Assembly: GCF_004342285.1 (NCBI RefSeq)
Contig: NZ_SMCV01000004.1
Location: 341,710 to 405,709, forward strand
Length of the DNA stretch: 64,000 bases
Source: Klebsiella sp. BIGb0138
GTDB lineage: Bacteria > Pseudomonadota > Gammaproteobacteria > Enterobacterales > Enterobacteriaceae
Direction: 5' to 3'
The position numbers were made by a program, and so were the translations under genes. The notes under the pieces are model-generated. The model did not search any database. It was not told the origin of the DNA and saw only the letters and a program-made list of their open reading frames with translations. Shown here one piece after another: positions 43,781 to 55,060 of this stretch (positions within the stretch are counted from its first letter, which is position 1; every line of letters starts with the position of its first letter).

Positions 43781-44707
43781 ATGTCCGAGCAGTTTCTCTA
43801 CTTTCTGCAGCAGATGTTTAACGGCGTCACGCTGGGCAGCACCTATGCGCTGATCGCCATCGGCTACACCATGGTCTACGGCATTATCGGCATGATCAAC
43901 TTCGCCCACGGCGAGGTGTACATGATTGGCAGCTACGTCTCTTTCATGATCATCGCGGCGCTGATGATGATGGGAATTGATACCAGCTGGCTGCTGGTGG
44001 CCGCCGGCTTTGTCGGGGCGATTATTATCGCCAGCGCCTACGGCTGGAGCATTGAACGCGTGGCCTACCGGCCGGTGCGCAGCTCTAAACGCCTGATTGC
44101 GTTGATTTCCGCCATCGGGATGTCGATTTTCCTGCAAAACTACGTCAGCCTGACGGAAGGCTCGCGCGACGTGGCGCTGCCAAGCCTGTTCAACGGCCAG
44201 TGGATCATTGGCAGCAGCGAAAACTTTGCGGCCACCGTCACCACGATGCAGCTGGTGATCTGGGTCGTGACCTTTGTGGCGATGCTGGCGCTGACGCTGT
44301 TTATCCGCTATTCACGCATGGGCCGCGCCTGCCGTGCCTGTGCTGAAGATCTCAAAATGGCGAGCCTGCTCGGGATTAACACCGACCGGGTGATTGCTCT
44401 GACGTTTGTGATCGGCGCGGCGATGGCGGCGGTGGCCGGCGTGCTGCTGGGCCAGTTCTATGGCGTTATCAACCCGTATATCGGCTTTATGGCCGGGATG
44501 AAAGCCTTCACCGCGGCGGTACTGGGCGGTATCGGCAGTATCCCGGGGGCGATGATCGGCGGCCTGATCCTCGGTATCGCCGAAGCGCTCTCCTCGGCCT
44601 ATCTCAGCACGGAATATAAAGACGTCGTCTCCTTCGCGCTGCTGATCCTGGTGCTGTTGGTCATGCCTACCGGCATTCTGGGTCGCCCGGAGGTAGAGAA
44701 AGTATGA
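43781..44707 (+). CDS. livH: LivH, branched-chain amino acid permease
   Basis: The 308-residue inner-membrane permease of the liv ABC importer has about eight helices. The start at 43781 ([19 protein letters not shown]) is the family start, with AAAAAGG upstream; the longer frame enters liv[14 protein letters not shown] and the C-terminal coupling-loop region [19 protein letters not shown] are conserved. It overlaps livM by four bases. Confidence 0.96.
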   Translation: MSEQFLYFLQQMFNGVTLGSTYALIAIGYTMVYGIIGMINFAHGEVYMIGSYVSFMIIAALMMMGIDTSWLLVAAGFVGAIIIASAYGWSIERVAYRPVRSSKRLIALISAIGMSIFLQNYVSLTEGSRDVALPSLFNGQWIIGSSENFAATVTTMQLVIWVVTFVAMLALTLFIRYSRMGRACRACAEDLKMASLLGINTDRVIALTFVIGAAMAAVAGVLLGQFYGVINPYIGFMAGMKAFTAAVLGGIGSIPGAMIGGLILGIAEALSSAYLSTEYKDVVSFALLILVLLVMPTGILGRPEVEKV

Positions 44708-45981
44708 AACCGATGCATATTGCAATGGCGCTGCTGTCTGCGGTGATGTTCTTCGTTCTGGCGGGCGTTTTTATGGGCGTGCAGCTGGAGCTGGACGGCA
44801 CCAAACTGGTGGTCGATACCGCCGCCGATATTCGCTGGCAGTGGATCTTCATCGGCACCGCAGTGGTCTTCTTGTTTCAGCTGATGCGTCCGCTGTTCCA
44901 GAAAACGATGAAGAACGTCTCCGGGCCGAAGTTTATTATGCCGGCCATCGATGGTTCAACGGTGAAGCAGAAGCTGTTCCTGCTGGCGCTGCTGGTTATC
45001 GCCGTGGCGTGGCCGTTTATGGTGTCGCGCGGGACGGTGGATATCGCCACCCTGACCATGATTTATATCATTCTCGGCCTGGGTCTTAACGTGGTGGTGG
45101 GGCTGTCCGGCCTGCTGGTGCTGGGCTACGGCGGTTTCTATGCCATCGGCGCCTACACCTTTGCGCTGCTGAATCACTACTACGGCCTCGGCTTCTGGAC
45201 CTGTCTGCCGCTGGCAGGGCTGGTGTCCGCCGCCGCGGGCTTCCTGCTGGGCTTCCCGGTGCTGCGCCTGCGCGGCGACTATCTGGCGATCGTCACCCTC
45301 GGCTTCGGCGAAATCGTCCGTATCTTGCTGCTCAATAATACCGACGTGACCGGCGGCCCCAACGGCATCAGCCAGATTCCTAAGCCGACGCTGTTTGGCC
45401 TTGAGTTTAGCCGCAGCGCCCGCGAAGGCGGCTGGGATACCTTCAGTAACTTCTTCGGCCTCAAGTATGACCCCGGCGATCGGGTGATTTTCCTTTATCT
45501 GGTGGCGCTGCTGCTGGTGGTGCTGTCGCTGTTTGTGATTAACCGCCTGCTGCGTATGCCGCTGGGCCGCGCATGGGAAGCGCTGCGTGAAGATGAGATT
45601 GCCTGCCGCTCGCTGGGTCTGAGCCCAACGCGCATCAAGCTCACCGCCTTTACCATCAGCGCCGCGTTTGCCGGTTTCGCCGGGACGCTGTTCGCCGCGC
45701 GCCAGGGCTTTGTCAGCCCGGAATCCTTCACCTTTGCCGAGTCGGCTTTTGTGCTGGCGATTGTGGTTCTCGGCGGGATGGGATCGCAGTTTGCGGTGAT
45801 TCTCGCCGCCGTGCTGCTGGTGGTGTCGCGCGAGCTGATGCGTGATTTCAACGAATACAGCATGTTGATGCTGGGTGGTTTGATGGTGCTGATGATGATC
45901 TGGCGTCCGCAGGGTCTGCTGCCGATGACGCGTCCGCAGCTGAAGCTGAAAAAAGGTCAGGCGAAAGGAGAGCAGGCATGA
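44704..45981 (+). CDS. livM: LivM, branched-chain amino acid permease
   Basis: The 425-residue partner permease of LivH has around ten membrane helices. The permease core begins near residue 110. [23 protein letters not shown] is the typical EAA-like cytoplasmic loop that contacts LivG/LivF. It overlaps livH and livG by four bases each. Confidence 0.96.
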   Translation: MKPMHIAMALLSAVMFFVLAGVFMGVQLELDGTKLVVDTAADIRWQWIFIGTAVVFLFQLMRPLFQKTMKNVSGPKFIMPAIDGSTVKQKLFLLALLVIAVAWPFMVSRGTVDIATLTMIYIILGLGLNVVVGLSGLLVLGYGGFYAIGAYTFALLNHYYGLGFWTCLPLAGLVSAAAGFLLGFPVLRLRGDYLAIVTLGFGEIVRILLLNNTDVTGGPNGISQIPKPTLFGLEFSRSAREGGWDTFSNFFGLKYDPGDRVIFLYLVALLLVVLSLFVINRLLRMPLGRAWEALREDEIACRSLGLSPTRIKLTAFTISAAFAGFAGTLFAARQGFVSPESFTFAESAFVLAIVVLGGMGSQFAVILAAVLLVVSRELMRDFNEYSMLMLGGLMVLMMIWRPQGLLPMTRPQLKLKKGQAKGEQA

Positions 45982-46745
45982 GTCAGCCATTATTATCCGT
46001 CAGCGGCCTGATGATGCGCTTTGGCGGCCTGCTGGCGGTCAACAACGTGTCGCTGGAGCTGCACCCCCAGGAGATCGTGTCGCTGATTGGCCCTAACGGC
46101 GCCGGGAAAACCACGGTCTTCAACTGCCTGACCGGTTTTTATAAGCCGACCGGCGGCAGCATCATGCTGCGCGATCAGCATCTGGAAGGGCTGCCGGGGC
46201 AGCAGATCGCCCGAATGGGCGTCGTCCGTACCTTCCAGCACGTGCGCCTGTTCCGTGAAATGACGGTGATTGAAAACCTGCTGGTGGCGCAACATCAGCA
46301 GTTGAAAACCGGGGTCTTCTCCGGCCTGCTGAAAACGCCGTCCTTCCGCCGCGCGCAGAGCGAAGCGCTGGACCGTGCCGCCACCTGGCTGGAGCGTATT
46401 GGCCTGCTGGAGCATGCTAACCGCCAGGCCAGCAACCTGGCCTACGGTGACCAGCGGCGGCTGGAAATTGCCCGCTGCATGGTGACCCAGCCGGAAATCC
46501 TGATGCTGGATGAACCGGCGGCCGGCCTGAACCCGAAAGAGACCAAAGAGCTGGACGAGCTGATCGCCGAGCTGCGCAGTCATCACAACACCACCATCCT
46601 GCTGATTGAACATGATATGAAGCTGGTGATGGGTATTTCCGATCGTATTTACGTGGTCAACCAGGGCACGCCGTTGGCTAACGGTACGCCGGAAGAGATC
46701 CGCAACAACCCGGACGTGATCCGCGCATACCTTGGTGAGGCATAA
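45978..46745 (+). CDS. livG: LivG, ABC ATPase
   Basis: The 255-residue ATPase of the branched-chain amino acid importer has Walker [10 protein letters not shown] (38-46), the signature [12 protein letters not shown] and Walker [14 protein letters not shown]. These are typical of the LivG/BraF group. It overlaps livM by four bases and ends two bases before livF. Confidence 0.96.
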   Translation: MSQPLLSVSGLMMRFGGLLAVNNVSLELHPQEIVSLIGPNGAGKTTVFNCLTGFYKPTGGSIMLRDQHLEGLPGQQIARMGVVRTFQHVRLFREMTVIENLLVAQHQQLKTGVFSGLLKTPSFRRAQSEALDRAATWLERIGLLEHANRQASNLAYGDQRRLEIARCMVTQPEILMLDEPAAGLNPKETKELDELIAELRSHHNTTILLIEHDMKLVMGISDRIYVVNQGTPLANGTPEEIRNNPDVIRAYLGEA

Positions 46746-46747
46746 GT

Positions 46748-47461
46748 ATGGAAAAAGTGATGTTATCTTTTGACAACGTAAGCGCCCACTACGGCAAGAT
46801 TCAGGCGTTGCATAACGTCAGTCTGCACATTAATCAGGGGGAAATCGTCACCCTGATTGGCGCGAACGGCGCGGGTAAAACCACGCTGCTCGGCACTCTG
46901 TGCGGCGATCCGCGCGCCTCCAGCGGGAAAGTGGTTTTTGATGGTAAAGACATCACCGACTGGCAAACCGCGAAAATCATGCGCGAAGCGGTGGCGATTG
47001 TCCCGGAAGGGCGTCGCGTCTTCTCGCGTATGACGGTTGAAGAGAACCTGGCGATGGGCGGCTTTTTTGCCGATCGTGACCAGTTTCAGAGCCGTATTCA
47101 GTGGGTCTACGAACTGTTCCCGCGGCTGCTCGAACGCCGTATTCAACGGGCGGGGACCATGTCTGGCGGCGAGCAGCAGATGCTGGCGATTGGCCGCGCG
47201 TTGATGAGTCAGCCGCGCCTGCTGCTGCTCGACGAACCCTCGCTGGGGCTGGCGCCGATCATCATCCAGCAGATTTTCAACACCATCGAACAGCTGCGCG
47301 AGCAGGGGATGACCATTTTCCTCGTCGAACAGAACGCTAACCAGGCGCTGAAGCTGGCTGACCGCGGCTATGTGCTGGAAAACGGTCATGTGGTGCTGGA
47401 AGATACCGGCGAGCGGCTTCTGGCCAACGAGGCGGTACGTAGCGCCTATCTCGGCGGGTAA
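46748..47461 (+). CDS. livF: LivF, ABC ATPase
   Basis: The 237-residue second ATPase of the importer has Walker A GANGAGKTT (38-46), the signature MSGGEQQMLAIGRAL and Walker B LLLLDEPSLGLAP. It is the last gene of the operon. A REP/BIME element follows at 47487-47580. Confidence 0.96.
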   Translation: MEKVMLSFDNVSAHYGKIQALHNVSLHINQGEIVTLIGANGAGKTTLLGTLCGDPRASSGKVVFDGKDITDWQTAKIMREAVAIVPEGRRVFSRMTVEENLAMGGFFADRDQFQSRIQWVYELFPRLLERRIQRAGTMSGGEQQMLAIGRALMSQPRLLLLDEPSLGLAPIIIQQIFNTIEQLREQGMTIFLVEQNANQALKLADRGYVLENGHVVLEDTGERLLANEAVRSAYLGG

Positions 47462-47486
47462 TGACCCTGCCAGAAACGATAATTCT

Positions 47487-47580
47487 GTAGCCCGGACGAG
47501 GCGTTGCTACCGACTCCGGGAAAGCGATAGGGCTGACACGCTCAGCGCATTTCCCCCGACGCGACGTCCGGCCGGGCTAC
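47487..47580. repeat. REP/BIME element after livF
   Basis: GTAGCCCGG (47487-47495) and CCGGGCTAC (47572-47580) are perfect inverted ends enclosing further GC-rich pairing segments, the layout of a bacterial interspersed mosaic element. Confidence 0.75.
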
Positions 47581-47667
47581 TGACTTCACGGTTTGCCGAT
47601 TTTTTACGGCTTTATATTCAACGGCGTGCCGTAGCTCCCACTTTCCTGTCTCCAATCTTTCATCGTC

Positions 47668-47685
47668 TTGCCATCTCTCTGACGC
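47668..47685 (+). promoter_or_regulatory. Candidate PhoB (Pho) box of ugpB
   Basis: TTGCCAT-CTCT-CTGACGC resembles the Pho box direct repeat CTGTCAT-N4-CTGTCAT with the correct 11-base pitch but several mismatches. It is supported mainly by the known phosphate control of ugp and its position about 120 bases before ugpB. Confidence 0.45.
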
Positions 47686-47804
47686 GTTACTATCTTTTTT
47701 TTGTAATAAAAAAGTTATTTTTCTGTAATTCGAGCATGTCATGTTACCCCCGCGAACATAAAACGCGTGAAATCGCGCATCTGGAACAACAAGAGAGATA
47801 ACCG

Positions 47805-49121
47805 ATGATATCGTTACGACATACAGCTTTAGGACTGGCGCTCAGCCTGGCATGTGCTGGTCAGGCGTTGGCAGTAACTACCATCCCGTTCTGGCATTCC
47901 ATGGAAGGGGAGTTGGGTAAAGAAGTTGATTCTCTGGCGCAACGTTTCAATGAGGCCAACCCGGATTACAAAATTACCCCGGTGTACAAAGGCAACTACG
48001 AGCAGAGTCTGAGCGCGGGCATCGCCGCATTCCGTACCGGTAATGCCCCGGCGATCCTTCAGGTTTATGAAGTCGGTACCGCAACGATGATGGCCTCCAA
48101 AGCCATTAAACCGGTTTATCAGGTGTTTACCGATGCGGGCATTAAGTTTGATGAATCGCAGTTCGTTCCCACCGTTTCGGGTTACTACACCGACTCAAAG
48201 AGCGGCCATCTGCTCTCTCAACCGTTTAACAGCTCCACGCCAGTGCTGTACTACAACAAAGACGCCTTCAAAAAAGCCGGCTTAGATCCGGAGCAGCCGC
48301 CGAAAACCTGGCAGGAGCTGGCGGCATATACCGATAAGCTGAAAGCGGCAGGGATGAAATGCGGCTACGCCAGCGGCTGGCAGGGCTGGATTCAGATTGA
48401 AAACTTCAGCGCCTGGCATGGCCTGCCGGTGGCGACCCAAAATAACGGTTTTGACGGTACCGATGCGGTTCTGGAATTCAACAAGCCGGAGCAGGTGAAG
48501 CATATCGCCATGCTCGAAGCGATGAACAAGAAAGGCGATTTCAGCTACTTCGGACGTAAAGACGAGTCCACCGAGAAGTTCTATAACGGTGATTGCGCGA
48601 TAACTACCGCCTCTTCCGGTTCACTGGCCGATATTCGTCAGTATGCCAAATTCAACTACGGCGTGGGCATGATGCCGTATGACGCCGACGTGAAAGGCGC
48701 GCCGCAGAACGCCATCATCGGCGGGGCCAGCCTGTGGGTGATGCAGGGCAAAGATAAGGAAACCTATACCGGGGTGGCGAAATTCCTCGAGTATCTGGCA
48801 AAACCGGAAATCGCGGCGGAATGGCATCAGAAAACCGGCTATCTGCCGATCACCACCGCCGCTTACGACCTGACCCGTCAGCAGGGCTTCTATGACAAGA
48901 ACCCAGGCGCGGATATTGCGACCCGCCAGATGCTGAACAAGCCGCCGTTGCCGTTCACCAAAGGGCTGCGTCTGGGCAACATGCCGCAGATCCGTACCAT
49001 TGTGGACGAGGAGCTGGAGAGCGTGTGGACCGGTAAGAAAACGCCACAGCAGGCGCTGGATTCAGCGGTTGAGCGTGGTAACCAGCTGCTGCGTCGTTTT
49101 GAGCAGTCGACTAAGTCGTAA
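47805..49121 (+). CDS. ugpB: UgpB, sn-glycerol-3-phosphate-binding protein
   Basis: This 438-residue periplasmic solute-binding protein (family 1) binds sn-glycerol-3-phosphate and glycerophosphodiesters. The signal peptide ends at ALA (residue 23), and the mature part begins [38 protein letters not shown] and [14 protein letters not shown] are conserved ligand-site regions. It is the first gene of ugpBAECQ and is separated from ugpA by a REP/BIME element. Confidence 0.96.
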   Translation: MISLRHTALGLALSLACAGQALAVTTIPFWHSMEGELGKEVDSLAQRFNEANPDYKITPVYKGNYEQSLSAGIAAFRTGNAPAILQVYEVGTATMMASKAIKPVYQVFTDAGIKFDESQFVPTVSGYYTDSKSGHLLSQPFNSSTPVLYYNKDAFKKAGLDPEQPPKTWQELAAYTDKLKAAGMKCGYASGWQGWIQIENFSAWHGLPVATQNNGFDGTDAVLEFNKPEQVKHIAMLEAMNKKGDFSYFGRKDESTEKFYNGDCAITTASSGSLADIRQYAKFNYGVGMMPYDADVKGAPQNAIIGGASLWVMQGKDKETYTGVAKFLEYLAKPEIAAEWHQKTGYLPITTAAYDLTRQQGFYDKNPGADIATRQMLNKPPLPFTKGLRLGNMPQIRTIVDEELESVWTGKKTPQQALDSAVERGNQLLRRFEQSTKS

Positions 49122-49127
49122 GGTACA

Positions 49128-49230
49128 GATGCCGGAAGGTTCCCCCGGCGGCGTTGAGCCTGCCGGGGCGATCGCGTGAAGTCGCCCGGATACGGCGCTT
49201 GCGCCGCCATCCGGGACGTTATCCGGCATC
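49128..49230. repeat. REP/BIME element between ugpB and ugpA
   Basis: GATGCCGGA (49128-49136) and TCCGGCATC (49222-49230) are perfect inverted ends. Inside, CCGGATACGGCGC and GCGCCGCCATCCGG (about 49186-49213) form a second stem. It lies within the operon, where such elements often stabilise the upstream message and so raise binding-protein output. Confidence 0.8.
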
Positions 49231-49251
49231 GTTAAGCAAAAGAGTAACCTC

Positions 49252-50139
49252 ATGTCATCATCCCGTCCGGTATTCCGCTCGCGTTGGCTGCCTTATATGC
49301 TGGTCGCGCCGCAGCTGATTATCACCATTATTTTCTTTATCTGGCCCGCCGGCGAAGCGCTGTGGTATTCGCTGCAGAGCGTCGATCCATTTGGCCTTTC
49401 CAGCCAGTTTGTCGGCCTGGACAACTTCGTTACGCTGTTCCACGACCCGTACTATCTGGACTCATTCTGGACCACCATCAAGTTCAGCAGCCTGGTCACC
49501 TTCAGCGGGCTGATCATTTCGCTGTTCTTTGCCGCGCTGGTTGACTATGTGGTGCGCGGCAGCCGCTTCTATCAAACGCTGATGCTGCTGCCCTACGCCG
49601 TGGCGCCGGCGGTGGCGGCGGTGCTATGGATTTTCCTCTTTAACCCCGGGCGCGGGTTGATCACCCACTTCCTCGCTGAGATGGGCTACGACTGGAACCA
49701 TGCGCAGCACAGCGGTCAGGCGATGTTTCTCGTGGTGTTTGCGTCGGTATGGAAACAGATTAGCTATAACTTCTTGTTTTTCTTCGCTGCATTGCAATCT
49801 ATTCCGCGCTCGCTGGTGGAAGCCGCGGCAATTGACGGCGCCGGGCCGATTCGCCGCTTCTTTAAGCTGGCGCTACCGCTGATTGCGCCGGTCAGCTTCT
49901 TCCTGCTGGTGGTCAACCTGGTGTATGCCTTCTTTGATACCTTCCCGGTGATCGATGCGGCCACCGCGGGCGGTCCGGTACAGGCTACCACCACCTTGAT
50001 TTATAAGATCTATCGCGAAGGTTTCGCCGGACTCGATCTCTCTGCTTCCGCCGCTCAGTCGGTAGTGCTGATGTTGCTGGTGATCGTGCTGACGGTCGTT
50101 CAGTTCCGCTACGTTGAAAGTAAGGTGCGCTACCAATGA
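49252..50139 (+). CDS. ugpA: UgpA, glycerol-3-phosphate ABC permease
   Basis: The 295-residue MalF-type permease has six membrane helices and the EAA loop [20 protein letters not shown] (about 190-209), which contacts Ugp[21 protein letters not shown] is the family start. It overlaps ugpE by four bases. Confidence 0.96.
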   Translation: MSSSRPVFRSRWLPYMLVAPQLIITIIFFIWPAGEALWYSLQSVDPFGLSSQFVGLDNFVTLFHDPYYLDSFWTTIKFSSLVTFSGLIISLFFAALVDYVVRGSRFYQTLMLLPYAVAPAVAAVLWIFLFNPGRGLITHFLAEMGYDWNHAQHSGQAMFLVVFASVWKQISYNFLFFFAALQSIPRSLVEAAAIDGAGPIRRFFKLALPLIAPVSFFLLVVNLVYAFFDTFPVIDAATAGGPVQATTTLIYKIYREGFAGLDLSASAAQSVVLMLLVIVLTVVQFRYVESKVRYQ

Positions 50140-50981
50140 TCGAGAACCGTCGCGGGCTGACGATTTTCAGCCACACCATGCTGATTGCCGGGATTGCCGT
50201 GATCCTGTTCCCGCTGTATGTCGCCTTTGTCGCGGCGACCCTGGATAACACGGCGGTCTTTGAGACGCCGATGACGTTAATTCCCGGCGGACACCTGCTG
50301 GAGAATATGGCCACTATCTGGACCCAGGGGGTCGGAGCCAACAGCGCGCCGTTCTGGCTGATGATGCTGAACAGCTTCATCATGGCGTTTGGCATCACGG
50401 TGGGGAAAATCGTGGTGTCGATGCTCTCCGCATTCGCCATCGTCTGGTTCCGCTTTCCGCTGCGTAATCTGTTCTTCTGGATGATCTTTATCACCCTGAT
50501 GCTGCCGGTTGAAGTGCGTATTTTTCCCACGGTGGAAGTGATCGCCAATCTGAAAATGCTCGACAGCTACGCCGGGCTGACGCTGCCGCTGATGGCCTCG
50601 GCGACCGCCACCTTCCTGTTTCGTCAGTTCTTTATGACGCTGCCGGACGAACTGATTGAGGCGGCGCGTATCGATGGCGCTTCACCGATGCGCTTTTTCC
50701 GCGACATCGTGCTGCCGCTGTCGAAAACCAATCTGGCGGCGCTGTTTGTGATCACCTTTATCTACGGCTGGAACCAGTATCTGTGGCCGTTGTTGATTAT
50801 TCAGGACGTCAATCTTGGCACCGCGGTGGCGGGTATCAAAGGCATGATCGCCACCGGCGAAGGCACCACGCAGTGGAATCAGGTGATGGCCGCGATGCTG
50901 CTGACGCTGATTCCCCCGGTCGTTATCGTTTTAGCCATGCAGCGGGCGTTTGTGCGTGGTTTAGTGGACAGTGAGAAATAA
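50136..50981 (+). CDS. ugpE: UgpE, glycerol-3-phosphate ABC permease
   Basis: The 281-residue MalG-type permease has six helices and the EAA loop [20 protein letters not shown] (about 174-193). It pairs with UgpA. It overlaps ugpA by four bases, and its stop is one base before the ugpC start. Confidence 0.96.
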   Translation: MIENRRGLTIFSHTMLIAGIAVILFPLYVAFVAATLDNTAVFETPMTLIPGGHLLENMATIWTQGVGANSAPFWLMMLNSFIMAFGITVGKIVVSMLSAFAIVWFRFPLRNLFFWMIFITLMLPVEVRIFPTVEVIANLKMLDSYAGLTLPLMASATATFLFRQFFMTLPDELIEAARIDGASPMRFFRDIVLPLSKTNLAALFVITFIYGWNQYLWPLLIIQDVNLGTAVAGIKGMIATGEGTTQWNQVMAAMLLTLIPPVVIVLAMQRAFVRGLVDSEK

Positions 50982-50982
50982 A

Positions 50983-52053
50983 ATGGCAGGTTTAAAACTA
51001 CAGGCTGTAACCAAAAGCTGGGACGGCAAAACCCAGGTGATTCAACCGCTGACGCTGGACGTCGCGGACGGGGAATTCATCGTCATGGTCGGGCCGTCCG
51101 GCTGCGGCAAATCAACGTTACTGCGCATGGTGGCCGGGCTTGAGCGGGTGACCAGCGGCGATATCTGGATTAACCGCCAGCGGGTCACCGAGATGGAGCC
51201 GAAGGATCGCGGTATCGCGATGGTGTTCCAGAACTACGCCCTCTATCCGCACATGAGCGTGGAAGAGAACATGGCCTGGGGGCTCAAAATCCGCGGGATG
51301 GGCAAAGGCCTGATCGCCGAGCGGGTGGAGGAAGCGGCGCGGATTCTGGAGCTGGACGGCCTGCTCAAGCGCCGCCCGCGCGAGCTCTCCGGCGGCCAGC
51401 GTCAGCGCGTGGCAATGGGCCGCGCGATTGTCCGCGACCCGGCGGTATTCCTGTTTGATGAACCGCTGTCAAACCTCGATGCCAAGCTGCGCGTGCAGAT
51501 GCGCCTCGAACTTCAGCAGCTGCATCGCCGGTTGAAAACCACCTCGCTGTACGTGACGCACGATCAGGTAGAAGCCATGACTCTTGCCCAGCGGGTGATG
51601 GTGATGAATAAAGGCGTTGCCGAACAGATCGGCACGCCGGTGGACGTTTACGAAAAACCGGCCAGCCGCTTCGTTGCCAGCTTTATCGGCAGCCCGGCGA
51701 TGAACCTGCTGGAAGGGCGTATCAGCGCAGATGGTCGTCGTTTTGAACTGGAAGGCGGCCTGCGTTTACCTATCGATGGCGAGCATCGCCGCCATGCCGG
51801 GCGTAAGATGACGCTAGGTATCCGTCCGGAGCATTTTGCATTAAGCTCCCAGGTGGAAGGTGGCGTACCGCTGGTGATGGATACGCTGGAAATTTTAGGT
51901 GCCGATAACCTGGCCCACGGGCGCTGGGGCGAGCAGAAACTGGTGGTCAGACTGCCTCACCAGCAGCGTCCGTCAGCGGGCAGCACGCTGTGGCTGCATC
52001 TGCCGGAGGATCATCTGCACCTCTTTGATGGTGAAACAGGACAACGCGCATGA
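50983..52053 (+). CDS. ugpC: UgpC, ABC ATPase of glycerol-3-phosphate import
   Basis: The 356-residue MalK-type ATPase has Walker [10 protein letters not shown] (37-45), the signature [14 protein letters not shown], Walker [13 protein letters not shown] and a C-terminal TOBE-type regulatory domain (about 235-356). The start at 50983 ([18 protein letters not shown]) matches E. coli. The frame open to 50971 overlaps ugpE without need. It overlaps ugpQ by four bases. Confidence 0.97.
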   Translation: MAGLKLQAVTKSWDGKTQVIQPLTLDVADGEFIVMVGPSGCGKSTLLRMVAGLERVTSGDIWINRQRVTEMEPKDRGIAMVFQNYALYPHMSVEENMAWGLKIRGMGKGLIAERVEEAARILELDGLLKRRPRELSGGQRQRVAMGRAIVRDPAVFLFDEPLSNLDAKLRVQMRLELQQLHRRLKTTSLYVTHDQVEAMTLAQRVMVMNKGVAEQIGTPVDVYEKPASRFVASFIGSPAMNLLEGRISADGRRFELEGGLRLPIDGEHRRHAGRKMTLGIRPEHFALSSQVEGGVPLVMDTLEILGADNLAHGRWGEQKLVVRLPHQQRPSAGSTLWLHLPEDHLHLFDGETGQRA

Positions 52054-52790
52054 GTGACTGGCCTTATCCCCACATCGTCGCCCATCGTGGCGGCGGTAAA
52101 CTGGCCCCGGAAAACACCCTGGCGGCGATCGATGTTGGCGCGCGTTTCGGTCATACGATGATCGAGTTTGACGCCAAGCTGTCGAAAGACGGGCAAATCT
52201 TTTTGCTCCACGACGACCATCTGGATCGCACCAGCAACGGCTGGGGCATCGCGGGTGAACTGACGTGGAACGAGCTGCTGAAAGCGGATGCCGGAAGCTG
52301 GTATAGCCACCAGTTCAAAGGCGAGCCGCTGCCGCTGCTCTCTGCGGTGGCACAACGTTGCCGCCAGCACGGCATGATGGCGAATATTGAAATCAAGCCC
52401 ACCACCGGCACCGCTCCGCTGACCGGCAAAGCGGTGGCGCTGGCGGCTCGTGAGCTGTGGCAGGGCATGACGCCGCCGCTGCTCTCATCGTTTGAGATTG
52501 ACGCTCTGGAGGCGGCGCAGCACGCCGTACCCGAGCTGCCGCGCGGGCTGTTGCTGGATGAGTGGCGTGAGGACTGGCGCGAGTTAACCGCCCGCCTGGG
52601 CTGCGTCTCTATCCACCTTAACCATAAGCTGCTGGATGAGGCGCGCGTGGCGACCCTGAAGGCCGCGGGTCTGCGCATCCTCGTTTATACCGTCAATAAA
52701 CCCCAGCGCGCCGCTGAACTGTTGCGCTGGGGAGTGGACTGTATCTGCACCGACGCGATTGACCTTATTGGCCCGCACTTCCAACCCTGA
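52050..52790 (+). CDS. ugpQ: UgpQ, cytosolic glycerophosphodiester phosphodiesterase
   Basis: The 246-residue enzyme hydrolyses imported glycerophosphodiesters to glycerol-3-phosphate and an alcohol. The GDPD active site is visible: [12 protein letters not shown] (11-22, with His11 and Glu20 the expected catalytic and metal residues), [18 protein letters not shown] and NIEIKP. It has no signal peptide, as expected for UgpQ rather than GlpQ. It is the last gene of the operon. Confidence 0.96.
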   Translation: MSDWPYPHIVAHRGGGKLAPENTLAAIDVGARFGHTMIEFDAKLSKDGQIFLLHDDHLDRTSNGWGIAGELTWNELLKADAGSWYSHQFKGEPLPLLSAVAQRCRQHGMMANIEIKPTTGTAPLTGKAVALAARELWQGMTPPLLSSFEIDALEAAQHAVPELPRGLLLDEWREDWRELTARLGCVSIHLNHKLLDEARVATLKAAGLRILVYTVNKPQRAAELLRWGVDCICTDAIDLIGPHFQP

Positions 52791-52810
52791 GCCGCCGGCA
52801 AACGGCCCCG

Positions 52811-53134
52811 CTACGGGGTCGTCTGCCGTGGCAACATGCCGCCGTTGGGATTCGGCAGCGCCTGCTGTGACGAATTCAAATTGCCGCTCTGCTGGACCCG
52901 CTGCTGATTGTTATTCAGCTGGGTCTGCAGATGCTGCTGCTGGGCGCGCGTCTGGTTCTGCATATCCTGCTTAAGCATGCTTTGGTGCTGCTGTTGCTGG
53001 ACCTGCATCTGATTTTGCATCCGCTGTTGGCTGGGGACCACGTACCCCGGCTGGTTAGGGTTATTGGTGGTATTGAGCGGCTGCGCCAGAACGCTAAGCG
53101 GCATCAGCGCCGCCAGAAATAAGCGTGCTTTCAT
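52811..53134 (-). CDS. yhhA: YhhA, Gln-rich periplasmic protein (DUF2756), short form
   Basis: The 107-residue protein has a signal peptide (about 1-17, ending VLAQP) and a mature region dominated by Gln and Asn, with likely coiled-coil repeats ([20 protein letters not shown]). [16 protein letters not shown] identifies it as YhhA. It is shorter than E. coli YhhA (146), which has a longer Pro/Asn-rich tail; the shared PNGGML block is near the end here. The function is unknown. It is convergent with ugpQ and divergent from ggt. Confidence 0.88.
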   Translation of the reverse strand: MKARLFLAALMPLSVLAQPLNTTNNPNQPGYVVPSQQRMQNQMQVQQQQHQSMLKQDMQNQTRAQQQHLQTQLNNNQQRVQQSGNLNSSQQALPNPNGGMLPRQTTP

Positions 53135-53255
53135 TATTCTCTCCTCCCGTGCGTGGGATCACTTAAGTGTACTTCCTTTCCGGCATAACAATGATTTTTT
53201 AGGACTTATCAACCAGGCTTATGCGGGGATAAAAACACATTTCAGGAGTAAGACA

Positions 53256-54998
53256 ATGATAAAAGCACATTCCTGGCGTCAGGTGGTCATCGCTGTTTTG
53301 CTGGCCGGCGGCAGTTTTACCGTCGCGGCCGCGCCCGTCCCGCCTCCCGTCTCCTACGGCGTAGAAGAAGATGTCTTTCATCCGGTCCGCGCCCGGCAGG
53401 GAATGGTCGCCTCGGTGGATGCGACGGCCACCCGGGTGGGCGTCGATATTTTGCGCCAGGGGGGGAATGCCGTCGATGCGGCGGTAGCCGTGGGCTACGC
53501 GCTGGCGGTCACCCACCCGCAGGCCGGTAATATTGGCGGCGGCGGTTTTATGATGCTGCGGACCAAAGACGGGCACACCACCGCCATCGATTTTCGCGAA
53601 ATGGCGCCGGAGCAGGCAACCCGGGATATGTTCCTCGACGATCAGGGGAACCCCGATAGCAAAAAATCGCTGACCTCGCACCTGGCCTCCGGTACGCCGG
53701 GTACCGTCGCAGGCTTCTCTCTGGCGCTGGAAAAATACGGCACCATGCCGCTTAACAAAGTGATCCGTCCGGCAATCAAGCTGGCGGAAGAGGGCTTCAC
53801 GGTGAACGATGCGTTGGCCGACGATCTGAAGACCTACGGCAGCGAAGTGCTGCCGAACCACCCGAACAGCAAAGCCATCTTCTGGAAAAACGGTGAGCCG
53901 CTGAAAAAAGGCGACAAACTGGTACAGAAGCAACTGGGGAAAAGTCTCGAGCTGATCGCGGAACACGGCCCGGATGCTTTTTATAAAGGGGCGATAGCCG
54001 ATCAGATAGCCGATGAGATGCAGAAAAACGGCGGGCTAATAACGCGGGCCGACCTCGCGGGCTATCAGGCGGTCGAGCGCATGCCGATCGGCGGCGAGTA
54101 CCGTGGCTATCAGGTATTCTCGATGCCGCCGCCCTCTTCCGGGGGGATCCATATCGTGCAGATCCTCAATATCCTCGAAAACTTCGATATGCATAAATAC
54201 GGCTTCGGCAGCGCAGACGCCATGCAGGTGATGGCGGAAGCCGAAAAACATGCCTATGCCGACCGCTCGGAGTATCTCGGCGATCCGGACTTTGTCAAAG
54301 TGCCGTGGCAGGCGCTGACCAACAAAGCCTACGCCAAATCGATTGCCGAACAGATTGATATCAATAAAGCGAAGCCTTCAAGCCAGATCCGTCCCGGTAA
54401 GCTGGCGCCGTATGAAAGTAACCAGACCACCCATTTCTCGGTGGTGGATAAAGACGGTAACGCGGTGGCGGTCACCTATACGCTGAATACCACCTTCGGA
54501 ACCGGTATTGTGGCCGGTAATTCCGGGATACTGATGAATAACCAGATGGATGACTTCTCGGCAAAACCCGGCGTCCCGAACGTTTACGGACTGGTGGGCG
54601 GCGATGCCAACGCCGTGGGGCCGAAAAAACGCCCGCTGTCGTCAATGTCGCCGACCATCGTGGTGAAAGATGGCAAAACCTGGCTGGTCACCGGGAGCCC
54701 GGGCGGTAGCCGTATTATCACCACCGTGCTGCAGATGGTGGTCAACAGCATCGATTTCGGGATGAACGTCGCGGAAGCGACCAACGCGCCGCGCTTCCAT
54801 CACCAGTGGCTGCCGGATGAGCTGTGGGTAGAGAAGGGCTTTAGCCCGGATACGCTGAAGCTGCTGGGAGAAAGGGGGCAGAAAGTGGCGGTGAAGGAGG
54901 CGATGGGCAGCACCCAGAGCATTATGGTGGGCCCGGACGGGACGCTGTACGGGGCGTCAGACCCGCGTTCACCGGATGATTTAACCGCCGGATACTAG
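53256..54998 (+). CDS. ggt: Gamma-glutamyltransferase
   Basis: This 580-residue periplasmic enzyme cleaves and transfers gamma-glutamyl groups, notably of glutathione. The signal peptide (about 1-25) ends VAAAP. The precursor self-cleaves before the Thr of NQTTHFS (near 391), which becomes the small-subunit nucleophile; GSPGGSRI is the oxyanion loop. The start at 53256 follows CAGGAG and gives the E. coli length exactly. An upstream frame from 53064 is not conserved. Confidence 0.97.
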   Translation: MIKAHSWRQVVIAVLLAGGSFTVAAAPVPPPVSYGVEEDVFHPVRARQGMVASVDATATRVGVDILRQGGNAVDAAVAVGYALAVTHPQAGNIGGGGFMMLRTKDGHTTAIDFREMAPEQATRDMFLDDQGNPDSKKSLTSHLASGTPGTVAGFSLALEKYGTMPLNKVIRPAIKLAEEGFTVNDALADDLKTYGSEVLPNHPNSKAIFWKNGEPLKKGDKLVQKQLGKSLELIAEHGPDAFYKGAIADQIADEMQKNGGLITRADLAGYQAVERMPIGGEYRGYQVFSMPPPSSGGIHIVQILNILENFDMHKYGFGSADAMQVMAEAEKHAYADRSEYLGDPDFVKVPWQALTNKAYAKSIAEQIDINKAKPSSQIRPGKLAPYESNQTTHFSVVDKDGNAVAVTYTLNTTFGTGIVAGNSGILMNNQMDDFSAKPGVPNVYGLVGGDANAVGPKKRPLSSMSPTIVVKDGKTWLVTGSPGGSRIITTVLQMVVNSIDFGMNVAEATNAPRFHHQWLPDELWVEKGFSPDTLKLLGERGQKVAVKEAMGSTQSIMVGPDGTLYGASDPRSPDDLTAGY

Positions 54999-55060
54999 CT
55001 TCTCTGCCGATCTCGCCCCTTCCCGTCGGGGAGGGGGCGATTCTGCCGCGGATCCCGCCT

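Larger units (their letters stand above)
47462..47804. other. livF-ugpB intergenic region
   Basis: The 343 bases hold a REP/BIME element on the livF side, then an AT-rich ugpB promoter region with a candidate Pho box (47668-47685). A T-rich and A-rich stretch at 47691-47722 adds curvature-prone DNA. No gene is seen. Confidence 0.65.

Noticed and set aside
47723..47742. Second possible Pho box, CTGTAAT with ATGTCAT, before ugpB
   Set aside because: The repeat pitch is 13 bases rather than 11; kept only as a weak idea beside the better-spaced candidate upstream.
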